From contig NZ_DAVG01000103.1 of the NCBI RefSeq assembly GCF_002505485.1, positions 79,163 to 103,499 of the forward strand: a stretch of 24,337 bases of DNA, written 5' to 3'. Position numbers and translations under genes: made by a program. The stretch is from Methanosarcina sp. UBA5. GTDB lineage: Archaea; Halobacteriota; Methanosarcinia; Methanosarcinales; Methanosarcinaceae. Under the pieces are notes generated by a model, which worked only from the letters and a program-made list of their open reading frames with translations, searched no databases and was not told the DNA's origin. Shown in pieces: positions 1-6,937 of this stretch; the first letter of the stretch is position 1, and each line of letters opens with the position of its first letter.

Positions 1-1
1 A

Positions 2-304
2 CTGAAAGATGAAGATTCATATGTCAGGAGGAAGGCGGCAGAGGCACTTGGAGAAATTAAGTCTGATAAAGCCGTACAGCCGCTAATCAACGCACTGAAA
101 GATGAAGATTGGTCTGTGCCAGAGAGCGCGGCAGAGTCACTCAGAGAAATTTGTACTGTCAAAAGTAAAAAGCAACTAGAAGATTTACTGGAATCAGATC
201 ATGAATTTTCAGCTAATACCGCATTCGAAATCCTCTATGAAATCGAAAAAGAAGAGAAATCGAGAGTCGTTTTATTTAAAGACGAAAAAATCTTTAAAAC
301 CTGA
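2..304 (+). CDS. HEAT-repeat (PBS-lyase-like) protein, 3' end only
   Basis: The frame is open from the left edge, so this is the C-terminal 100 residues of a longer protein. Two helical repeats are visible, each beginning LKDED and spaced 31 residues apart; they carry the alternating Ala/Leu/Glu pattern (AAEALGEI, AAESLREI) of PBS-lyase HEAT-like repeats. The underlying DNA repeats too: the 17 bases at 1-17 recur exactly at 94-110. The last 45 residues lose the repeat pattern and are rich in Lys and Glu. HEAT repeats are protein-binding scaffolds; nothing here shows the partner. An internal ATG at 116 is not the true start, because the repeat continues upstream of it. Confidence 0.85.
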   Translation: MKDEDSYVRRKAAEALGEIKSDKAVQPLINALKDEDWSVPESAAESLREICTVKSKKQLEDLLESDHEFSANTAFEILYEIEKEEKSRVVLFKDEKIFKT

Positions 305-322
305 TTTTATGACTTTATTCAC

Positions 323-688
323 TCATTCCACCAATTCGGTATCCTCATGCGAATAAGCCGGCGCACAGCAGCAGAGAATCTTCAGCGGTGTATTTCCTGT
401 GTTCTGAATCCTGTGCGAGATTCCTGGCGAAATACAAACGGTATCCCCTTTTTTGACCTCGAATTCTTCAGAGCCAAGAGTCATTATTCCGCTGCCATCG
501 GTAATGTGATAGATTTCTTCGGTCAGGCGGTGCTTGTGAAGAAGAGTTTCTCCACCGGCTGGCACGGTAGCTTCGGCAAGGCTCTGGTTTGAGTTGCCGT
601 GGACCGACGGATGCATGAGTTCGCGGATAATTGAACCATCTTTTGTGATATAAGGTTCTACTTCTTCGTATCTGGTAAGTAGCTGCAT
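323..688 (-). CDS. Small single-domain cupin protein
   Basis: 121 residues forming one cupin barrel. Motif 1 is seen at residues 51-65 (H51, H53, E57 or E58, G65) and motif 2 at about 81-96 (GD...PG...H92), so the usual three-His/Glu metal site is complete. Such small cupins are metal-binding proteins, often isomerases, dioxygenases or sugar-binding regulators; the substrate cannot be read from sequence. Three consecutive cysteines (106-108) near the C-terminus are unusual. ATG start at 688. It converges on the HEAT-repeat gene with only 18 bp between them and looks monocistronic. Confidence 0.85.
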   Translation of the reverse strand: MQLLTRYEEVEPYITKDGSIIRELMHPSVHGNSNQSLAEATVPAGGETLLHKHRLTEEIYHITDGSGIMTLGSEEFEVKKGDTVCISPGISHRIQNTGNTPLKILCCCAPAYSHEDTELVE

Positions 689-793
689 TGTAAATTACTG
701 GAAACCGCGATTATAACTATTTTTCCATTCAAGAGACTTTGCACCTGAACTCTCTTATCTGGAACTTTTCTTGCAAAGCCGCCCCAGGCTCAA

Positions 794-806
794 ATTATTA
801 TATATG
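794..806 (+). promoter_or_regulatory. Putative TATA box for the small membrane protein gene
   Basis: The AT-rich element TTATTATATATG lies about 65 bp upstream of the ATG at 870. It fits an archaeal TATA box but the region is generally AT-rich, so support is limited. Confidence 0.35.
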
Positions 807-869
807 TTATACATTATTAATTAGTAGTAGAAGATAATTCGATGAATAATGATACTCGGAGCATGAAAT

Positions 870-1073
870 ATGAAACCAAATAAAAAACCAGATATCAGTA
901 GCGAAAATATGAGTACTAGCAAAAATATGAGTACTGATGCATTCACATACGTTACGTGGGCTATTTTAATTTTAAGTCCATTATATGTGCTTTATTTTTT
1001 ATATTCATTAGCTACAGGAGGTTCGATTATTTATACCACAATACCTTCAGTAATTTCTTCGTGGCTGGAGTAA
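870..1073 (+). CDS. Small one-helix membrane protein, function unknown
   Basis: 67 residues: a polar N-terminal 24 with a short repeat (NMST at 14-17 and 19-22), one strong hydrophobic helix at about 27-48 (WAILILSPLYVLYFLYSL), and a short tail. A GGAG about 9 bases before the ATG and a TATA-like element upstream support it being real. I recognise no family. It is isolated: about 180 bp of non-coding sequence precede it and 225 bp follow. Confidence 0.5.
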   Translation: MKPNKKPDISSENMSTSKNMSTDAFTYVTWAILILSPLYVLYFLYSLATGGSIIYTTIPSVISSWLE

Positions 1074-1298
1074 TTACATTATTTGATATCCTTGCAGTTA
1101 ATCAAATAATGACGTGAGAAATTGAGCTTTTATCGGATATCGTTTTTAATATATTTTTGATTTAATTTTATTGTTTTTGAACTTTTCGAATCTGAAAAAC
1201 TATACTAATTTTACATTTTCACCTAAAGTCCTCAATCTGCACCTGAAGTCGAGAGAAAATAGGGCTTTAGATGCAAATCCCATTTAAGAGAGAAGGTT

Positions 1299-1952
1299 TC
1301 AAAGAGAAGGTGTGGATTCATCTTCCTGCAGAAGTTCGGAAAAAAGCAGGGAACAGCCCGGAATATGTTCGATGTTTACCATAATCAGATTGATATAAAA
1401 AGGCCCTCCGCGTTTAATCTCTATAGGTGAGGAGTCTACGAATTCCCAGATGTCAACAGGGTGTTTGAGATAAAAGGTCTCAAGTTCTGGGCTGTTCAAA
1501 TGCATTCTGGATGAAAAACCTATGGCATGGACTGTGGAACTTAAAAGGGATTAAGCGCCCGCGTCTAGAAGAAATACGAAAAAGAAGTATTCCCCACGCG
1601 GCAGGTCAAGCATGAACTTGACATCTGTACGAAGCTCGGATAGTAAAAAGTCCTGCGTGCCTTTCCTGCACACCATAAGAAGCAGCACTTTGTCTTTAAG
1701 AAGGAGTTCCTGAACCGTGTCTGGCAGGAAAAGGTCCCCAAAAACCAGTTCAAAATACTCGTAATTCGCAGGCGTAAAATCGTTTCTGATGAATAGTATA
1801 CCTTCCTCGCTCAACAGGGAATAACCCAGATTGCCCTGAGAATCGATTATTGGAGATTTTCCGGCAGAGGTTTCTCTCCAGAACTCGTCAAGAGCTTCGT
1901 CATCTATCCGGGACAAAATATGTACACAGGTTCCAACAGCAATATCTTTCAG
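1299..1952 (-). pseudogene. Unknown gene apparently split by an in-frame TAA
   Basis: Two open stretches (1916-1551, 121 codons, and 1505-1299, 68 codons) lie in the same frame. Only a TAA at 1553-1551 and 15 protein-like codons (ending STVHAIGFSSR) separate them, so they read as one ~217-codon gene with a nonsense mutation. Upstream, the frame stays open past the TTG at 1916 to a stop near 1976 and still looks coding (KDIAVGTCVHILSRIDDE). A GGGGGT ribosome-binding site at 1964-1959 is followed 6 bases later by CTG (1952), not ATG, GTG or TTG. Either the start has also decayed or CTG is used. No family recognised. The alternative is two separate short genes with TTG and ATG starts. Confidence 0.55.
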
Positions 1953-2198
1953 TACTAAACCCCCTATATGCGATTAATCGCTTTTAGTCAAAGAAATGCA
2001 GGCAAAAGCCCGATAGTTATCAAAAATTAATAGTGGAGATAATTGATTAGAGATTATTAGTTGCAGAGTTTATATAAAAATAACATTATATAAATAAGCA
2101 GCCCATGAAAAAATCTCAGATTAAATTTCAGATTACGAATATACGTAATAAAAAAGTACATAAAAAAATCTAGTTGAAAAAGCAAAAAACCTGTATTA

Positions 2199-3506
2199 TC
2201 ATTTGATAAGCTTCCCAAGGAAATATCCAGGCTTTGCAGCAACGATTTCCACTTCTGCATACTGGCCGGGCTTTAGATTCGAGCCGCTTATAACAACCGG
2301 GCGGTAAGCATCAGTACGAGTGAGAACATCCCCTATTTCCGTATATTTTGAGACAAAGACCCGGCCTTTCCAGCCGATCATCGCCTGCTTGGACTCGATC
2401 TTGATTTGTTCACAGACCTTATGCAATTCATGGGAACGCTGAGCGGGAATCCGGGAGTCGAGGTTTCGGAAGGAAAAGGCTTTCGTGTGCGGGCGGGGAG
2501 AATATCTTGAAATATTGACCTTTTCGGGGCGATATTTCTGTACCCACTCGACAGTTTCTTTGAAATCAGCATCGGTTTCATCGCAGAAACCAACAATTAT
2601 GTCGGTGAAGAGGGAGAAGTCTTCGAAACGAGCACGGAATTTTGTAATTATCGTGTCCACTACGTTCATTTTGTGCAGACGGTTCATTCTCTTCAGGACC
2701 GAATGGGAAGCAGACTGGATTGGCAGGTGAAGAAGTTTAAAGATCTTATCGGAATCAAAAGCATCTATCAGGTCGTCGAGAATGGGGAGGACAGAAAAAG
2801 GATTCATCATTCCGACCCTTACTTTGAAGTCCCCTGGAATTTCCGAGATCATTCGCAGGAGTTCAGGAAGTTTGAAACCCGTATCCATTCCATACTGGCT
2901 GTCGTCCTGAGAAGTGAGCCAGATTTCCCTGCAGCCGTCTGCAACCGCTGAACGAATATCTTCGACGATCTCAGCCGGCGGAAAAGAGTGCAGTTTGCCT
3001 CTTGCATATTTTACAATGCAGTAGGAACAGGCAAAATTGCAGCCCTGCGAGATCTGGCAGATGTGAATATTAGGGTTGGAACGCTCACGTGGAACATTGA
3101 GAAAGCCCACAGGTTCGGAAGCCCGGAATTCCAGATGTTCCCCTCCGGGCAGACCTCTCATTTTTCTCTGCTCGATTGAGGACAGAAGCTCACCAAGCCG
3201 GGAAATCGCATTTACTCCCAGGATATTGGCTTCGGGATTTGCATGCAGGATGTCCTCAAGCTGGACTTCAGGCATACAACCTGAAACGATAACTTCCACA
3301 TTCTTCTCGCCCATGCTGCGGATTTTATACAGGATCTTCTGTTCTGTAGTGTATTTTACCGTACAGGAGTTGCAGATATAGACCTCTGCCTGATCGGCAG
3401 CCTCAGGGCCCAGCAGTTTATGCCCTAGTCTTTCGACACTTGCCTTCATTATCTCAGCTGATGCCTGACTTGCTGAACAGCCAAAACTTTCAAGATAGAC
3501 TTTCAT
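2199..3506 (-). CDS. tRNA t6A37 methylthiotransferase (radical SAM, MtaB/CDKAL1 type)
   Basis: 435 residues, full length for the MiaB/MtaB/CDKAL1 family. N-terminal UPF0004 domain with cluster cysteines C10 (FGC), C48 (CNSC) and C77 (SGC); radical-SAM triad C156-C160-C163 (CNFACSYC); C-terminal TRAM RNA-binding domain at about 375-435. The archaeal and eukaryotic members convert t6A to ms2t6A at position 37 of ANN-decoding tRNAs, using SAM and two [4Fe-4S] clusters. The second frame cysteine pattern and SASQA after C10 fit the archaeal e-MtaB branch rather than bacterial MiaB or RimO. The ATG at 3506 has no clear Shine-Dalgarno; an open repeat-encoded frame ends in an ATGA overlap with this start. 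Confidence 0.9.
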   Translation of the reverse strand: MKVYLESFGCSASQASAEIMKASVERLGHKLLGPEAADQAEVYICNSCTVKYTTEQKILYKIRSMGEKNVEVIVSGCMPEVQLEDILHANPEANILGVNAISRLGELLSSIEQRKMRGLPGGEHLEFRASEPVGFLNVPRERSNPNIHICQISQGCNFACSYCIVKYARGKLHSFPPAEIVEDIRSAVADGCREIWLTSQDDSQYGMDTGFKLPELLRMISEIPGDFKVRVGMMNPFSVLPILDDLIDAFDSDKIFKLLHLPIQSASHSVLKRMNRLHKMNVVDTIITKFRARFEDFSLFTDIIVGFCDETDADFKETVEWVQKYRPEKVNISRYSPRPHTKAFSFRNLDSRIPAQRSHELHKVCEQIKIESKQAMIGWKGRVFVSKYTEIGDVLTRTDAYRPVVISGSNLKPGQYAEVEIVAAKPGYFLGKLIK

Positions 3507-3652
3507 GATTTAACTCTAAATTCTATGTATTTTAATTCTGTAATTTTTAGTTCTGCATTTTTTAGTTCCGCACTTTTGAATTCTTCATGTTTAAATTTTG
3601 TACTTTTAAATTCTGCACTTTTAAATACTGCATTTGCTAATTTCGTAATCAA
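3503..3652 (-). other. Possible repeat-encoded small ORF upstream of the methylthiotransferase
   Basis: The minus frame through the 15-bp array is open from a stop near 3666 to a TGA at 3505-3503. A TTG at 3652 would give 49 residues made mostly of five-residue units [F/L]KxxE. The stop overlaps the ATG of the next gene (ATGA), a classical coupling arrangement. A TATA-like AAATATAAT at about 3686-3676 would place transcription start close to 3655. No Shine-Dalgarno precedes the TTG. It may simply be simple-sequence DNA that happens to be open. Confidence 0.25.
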
Positions 3653-3655
3653 GTA
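3521..3655. repeat. Degenerate 15-bp tandem array, about nine units
   Basis: Units of exactly 15 bp begin at 3521, 3536, 3551, 3566, 3581, 3596, 3611, 3626 and 3641. The consensus is TTCTGCACTTTTAAA; the first and last units are the most diverged. Because 15 is a multiple of 3, one minus-strand frame stays open and encodes a pentapeptide-like pattern (FKSAE, LKNAE, LKITE). Confidence 0.85.
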
Positions 3656-3734
3656 CTGTAATTAAATTCTGGAATCAAATTATATTTTCGCAAAGTTCGT
3701 GTTTTAAAAAAGAGGAAAAAGAGAATAAAAGGAT

Positions 3735-4796
3735 TTACAGGTAGAGAGGAGTCTCCTGCTTATCCTTTATGTAAATACTATCTGTAAACCTGACAGCTCC
3801 GGATGCACCCATAGAAATCGTGTGTACCCTCGCATCTCCGCCGCCAAACAGGTTGACTTCTCGCAGAAAATGACCGGGAGTTACAGCTGATGCTGAAAAG
3901 ATCACGTCGTTCCCGGGCACAAGCTTGTCGGTATCAAGGATATCGTTGATGTTTTCAAGGGTAATCCCCATTTTTTCGAGCCTTGGCATTTTTTCTTCGA
4001 TTTCTGCATCAATCTTATCCTGACCCTTTCCATTTGCAACTGTTGGAAGCACAAGCCTTGCAAGGATTTTTCCGCCAAGGATTTTAATTGCAGCCGCTGT
4101 GAGCACGGCTTCACCTGAACCGCCTGCGCCCATCACCATATGAACGCCTGACCCGCGGATCGCAGTTGAAACTCCAGGCATAAGGTCTCCGTCACTGATC
4201 AGTTTTACGCGAGCGCCTGCTTCCCGAACCTCGGTTATTTTCTGGACGTGTCTTGGCCGGTCAAGAATTACGACAACAAGTTCTTCAATACTTCTGTCGA
4301 GAGCCTTTGCGACTATCTCAAGATTGTGCTTGACAGGGGCATCCAGATCAATCCTTTCACCAGGGTGTTCCTCTTCGTAGCGCACCACATCTGGCCCGAC
4401 AACGATTTTGTCCATGTAGATATCCGGGCCATGGAAAATTCCGCCTCTTTCCGCCATTGCCATAACTGCAACCGAGCCAGGCCCGCCGTCTGCAGTAAGA
4501 TTTGTTCCCTCAAGCGGGTCGACTGCAATATCAACTTCGAGGTCTCCCTTTCCTGTTCCTACCTGCTCCCCGATGTAAAGCATGGGAGCTTCATCCCTTT
4601 CTCCTTCCCCGATCTGGATTATGCCTTTCATGTCAAGCTTGTTCAGCATTCTTCGCATAGCGGCAACTGCCACCTGATCGGCAAAACTTTTGTTCCCGCG
4701 CCCCATCTGGTACGCTGCGGCAATGGCAGCCGCTTCGGTCACATGAATAAGTCTGGGCAATAATTCACATTCTATAGGCCCTGAACAATCAATCAT
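3735..4796 (-). CDS. glpX: Fructose-1,6-bisphosphatase class II (GlpX type)
   Basis: About 353 residues from the ATG at 4796, matching class II (GlpX) fructose-1,6-bisphosphatase. Signature features are the metal-binding stretch GEGERDEAPML, the DPLEGTN motif that binds metal and phosphate, and GAGGSGEAVLTAAA further on. The enzyme hydrolyses fructose 1,6-bisphosphate to fructose 6-phosphate in gluconeogenesis, in the cytoplasm. The start is uncertain: the frame extends to a TTG at 4832 (12 more residues), but its GGGAG abuts the TTG with no spacer, while the ATG has GAGG only 2 bases away. Most archaea rely on the bifunctional aldolase/phosphatase, so a bacterial-type enzyme suggests ancestral transfer. 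It stands alone, upstream of and in the same direction as the methylthiotransferase. Confidence 0.9.
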   Translation of the reverse strand: MIDCSGPIECELLPRLIHVTEAAAIAAAYQMGRGNKSFADQVAVAAMRRMLNKLDMKGIIQIGEGERDEAPMLYIGEQVGTGKGDLEVDIAVDPLEGTNLTADGGPGSVAVMAMAERGGIFHGPDIYMDKIVVGPDVVRYEEEHPGERIDLDAPVKHNLEIVAKALDRSIEELVVVILDRPRHVQKITEVREAGARVKLISDGDLMPGVSTAIRGSGVHMVMGAGGSGEAVLTAAAIKILGGKILARLVLPTVANGKGQDKIDAEIEEKMPRLEKMGITLENINDILDTDKLVPGNDVIFSASAVTPGHFLREVNLFGGGDARVHTISMGASGAVRFTDSIYIKDKQETPLYL

Positions 4797-4834
4797 TTCC
4801 TCTACGGTTTTTGGATGAGATATAAGGATCAACT

Positions 4835-5235
4835 CCCATTTTCTGTTTTGGATAATCTGCTTCCTGGTAATGAAACCTTTTTAAGGCAATTTACTCTCGA
4901 TATTTAATTGGTCTCATAACACAATAGTATATTAATGAATCTATTGGCCGAACCGGAGTCAGGTATTTATTTTATGAAGCTTTCATCAGAGAAAGTCCTG
5001 TAGACAGAGGACCTTCAAGCAGGCTTCAAAATAAAGCATACAGATAAGAAGTATAAAAAAATGGCTAAAAAAGCTGGTTTAAAGCTTCCAAAAGCCTGGG
5101 CTCTAAAGCCCCTGAAGCTCAATTAAGAACGCTTCATAAAACAAAGTAGCTGCTAAAAAAGCTTGATTTGAGCCTGGTCTGAAGCATAACTTCAAGTTTG
5201 ATTCAAAAAGAGCAGTTTCTGCTCAATTTACTTCA
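4835..5235. other. Gene-free gap rich in AAGCTT/AAGC words
   Basis: Divergent gap between glpX and the amidotransferase gene. From about 4976 to 5195 the words AAGCTT, AAGC and GCTTC recur many times, like a strongly decayed short repeat, and a small hairpin (GGGCT-CTAA-AGCCC) sits at 5098-5111. A TATA-like ATTAAATATC on the minus strand at about 4905-4895 could serve glpX. No gene seen. Confidence 0.45.
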
Positions 5236-5248
5236 AGGGGAAACACCC

Positions 5249-5971
5249 GTGAGAATTCACTGTTTACAACACCTTAAAAACGATACCCTGGGAAATATAG
5301 GGACCTGGATAGCCGAAAGAGGATATAAACTTACGAAAACCCTACTCTATGAAGACGCTTTTTTTTCTGCCCCTGAGAAATTAGATTTGCTCCTGATAAT
5401 GGGCGGCACCATGAGCGTTTACCAAGAAGACAAATATTCCTGGTTAAAGCCTGAAAAAGAATTTGTAAGAAAAACGATAGAAGCAGGCAAACCTGTACTT
5501 GGAAGCTGTTTTGGAGCTCAGATGATTGCTGAAGTGCTGGGCGGAAAAGTTACGAAGAATCGGTATAAGGAAATTGGTTGGCACACAGTACGGTCTATGG
5601 AAGGGAAAAGCCCTAGCAAGATAGAAAGTTCGAAACTTCCAGCCTGCATGTTTCCGGAATTTACAGGTTTCATGTGGCATGGGGATACTTTTGAGATTCC
5701 AGCCGGTGCAGTGAAACTTTTTGAAAGTGAAGCCTGCCCGAATCAGGGATTTCTCTACAATGGAAAGGTTCTCGGCCTGCAGTTTCATCCTGAGGCAAAC
5801 CGGCAGTGGGTAAGAAACCTGATAAGGGATTCGGGGCACGAGCTCGTGCAAGGAAAATATATCCAGTCTGAAAAGGAGATATACATACAGGAAAGCTTTT
5901 TTGAAAGTTCCAGAAACCTGGCTTTTTCTCTCATGGACTGGTTTGAAGAAAAATGTAGACAAAGAAACTAA
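5249..5971 (+). CDS. Class I glutamine amidotransferase (GMP synthase-like domain)
   Basis: 240 residues from a GTG at 5249. The Rossmann-like GATase-1 domain has the oxyanion strand (LLLIMGG, 47-53), nucleophile elbow GSCFGAQ with C87, and the catalytic pair H180/E182 in QFHPE, so the Cys-His-Glu triad is complete. It would release ammonia from glutamine or hydrolyse gamma-glutamyl compounds; stand-alone members include gamma-glutamyl-peptide hydrolases and GMP-synthase-like proteins of unknown substrate. The GTG is chosen because AAGGGG lies 8 bases upstream and relatives begin with (M)RIHxLQH; the longer TTG frame from 5198 adds residues without a ribosome-binding site. Monocistronic, converging on cgi121. 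Confidence 0.85.
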   Translation: MRIHCLQHLKNDTLGNIGTWIAERGYKLTKTLLYEDAFFSAPEKLDLLLIMGGTMSVYQEDKYSWLKPEKEFVRKTIEAGKPVLGSCFGAQMIAEVLGGKVTKNRYKEIGWHTVRSMEGKSPSKIESSKLPACMFPEFTGFMWHGDTFEIPAGAVKLFESEACPNQGFLYNGKVLGLQFHPEANRQWVRNLIRDSGHELVQGKYIQSEKEIYIQESFFESSRNLAFSLMDWFEEKCRQRN

Positions 5972-6006
5972 GGAGTGAAAAAAATTAACGTGAGAGCGAA
6001 CAGAGT

Positions 6007-6142
6007 GTGAAAAAGAAGTCAAATGTGAAAAAGAAGTAAAATGTGAAAGAGAATAAAATGTGAAAAAGAAGTCAAATGTGAAAGAGAGTAAAATGTGAAA
6101 AAGAAGTCAAATGTGAAAGAGAGTAAAGTGCGAAAGAGAAGC
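6007..6142. repeat. Degenerate 17/18-bp tandem array
   Basis: Seven full units begin at 6007, 6025, 6043, 6060, 6078, 6095 and 6113, then a partial one. Two forms alternate: GTGAAAAAGAAGTCAAAT (18 bp) and GTGAAAGAGAGTAAAAT (17 bp). The pair forms a 35-bp higher-order unit repeated at 6060-6094 and 6095-6129 with one mismatch. The minus strand is pyrimidine-rich and could end transcripts from cgi121. It fills the space between two convergent genes. Confidence 0.9.
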
Positions 6143-6180
6143 TGAAGAGAAACTTTGAATGCAGCTTCAGGTTGCCTTTT

Positions 6181-6711
6181 TTACTTTGAAAAATCTGCCA
6201 GCGCCACCCTCTCAATCACAAGTTCAGGAATGTGCTCTTCGCCTGAAGCCTCAATTTCAGCATCCGTGATGCCGAACATGGAAAGGATTCCCTGCCTTTT
6301 GGAATCGGAATAAGCAAGGAGCTCGGAACAGGGCTTTTCGATGATCAGTTCTTTCAATGCAGTGAGAGCCAGCACAAGATTGTCCATTTTTCCAATAAGC
6401 ACGAATACGGCATTGTTTTCCCCTTTACGCAGCCCTATAGAAAAACTTCTTTCAATCTGCCTTTCTCCGGATGCATACCGCATAATCTCGATACCGGGAT
6501 CGTTTGCTATGTTCCTGCCCACGGCAATTGCCCGAAGAGCTTTTCCCAATGCGAAATGAAGGTGCCTTTCACCTGCAATAAGATCTGCGTTCAAGCCCTG
6601 GATAATGACGTCATTTTCGGAAGCAATCGAACCTATTGATTTCAGAAAGCCGGAAAGATTCGGGATATTTACGTTCCCGCAGACTACCTGGATTTCCCTT
6701 TGTGTTGCCAT
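6181..6711 (-). CDS. cgi121: KEOPS complex subunit Cgi121
   Basis: 176 residues matching archaeal Cgi121. Diagnostic stretches are the NADLIAGERHLHFALGKALRA helix region (about 42-62), the RYASGERQIERSF core (about 78-90) and a C-terminal ERVALADF. Cgi121 binds Bud32 and helps KEOPS (Kae1-Bud32-Cgi121-Pcc1) recruit tRNA and transfer the threonylcarbamoyl group that makes t6A37. ATG at 6711 with GGCAGGA just upstream. It lies only about 20 bp downstream of the decayed vhtD remnant and in the same direction as vhxGAC, so it may be read from the vhx promoter as well as its own. This placement looks like the result of the deletion that removed most of vhtD. Confidence 0.85.
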   Translation of the reverse strand: MATQREIQVVCGNVNIPNLSGFLKSIGSIASENDVIIQGLNADLIAGERHLHFALGKALRAIAVGRNIANDPGIEIMRYASGERQIERSFSIGLRKGENNAVFVLIGKMDNLVLALTALKELIIEKPCSELLAYSDSKRQGILSMFGITDAEIEASGEEHIPELVIERVALADFSK

Positions 6712-6732
6712 AGTCCTGCCATAGCGCGGGCT

Positions 6733-6846
6733 TTACAATAAGGATTTCGGTTCTATGAAGATCAATGACTTTAAGGTCAACACATCATTTCCCATTAATG
6801 GGCTTCCGCAGCCAAGGATGTGTATAGGAGCATTTAGTATAGACAT
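6733..6846 (-). pseudogene. Remnant of vhtD (hydrogenase maturation protease), 5' end only
   Basis: From an ATG at 6846 the frame reads SILNAPIHILGCGSPLMGND, nearly identical to the start of intact VhtD. Compared with the DNA of vhtD at 12777-12885, one base is missing right after the GND codons, shifting the frame, and three more bases are missing a little further on. Restoring the lost base gives DGVDLKVI, as in VhtD (DGVGLKVI). Similarity ends near 6740, after roughly 32 codons, so about four fifths of the gene, including the other two nickel-binding residues, is gone. It cannot make a protease. Confidence 0.9.
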
Positions 6847-6937
6847 ATTTCCACTCAAAAAAGGAGTTAAAAAGGTGTACAGGCTTTTCAAATATTCCGA
6901 TACTACCTTAAATTTAATAATTTTCTGTAAGAGATGT

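Noticed and set aside
1551..1553. Pyrrolysine read-through of the split gene
   Set aside because: The stop is TAA; pyrrolysine is coded by TAG.
2057..2260. 67-codon minus frame after the methylthiotransferase
   Set aside because: It overlaps the end of the real gene in another frame, and the rest is AT-rich DNA that gives a Phe/Leu/Tyr-rich peptide.
3521..3655. CRISPR array
   Set aside because: The repeat units are contiguous 15-mers without unique spacers. The same applies to the arrays at 6007-6142 and 21746-21870.
4248..4763. 171-codon frame opposite glpX
   Set aside because: It lies wholly inside the well-matched GlpX gene on the other strand and has a composition expected for a shadow frame.
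5444..6022. 192-codon frame opposite the amidotransferase
   Set aside because: Antisense to a gene with a complete catalytic triad; the peptide is Phe/Ser/His-rich with no family signal.
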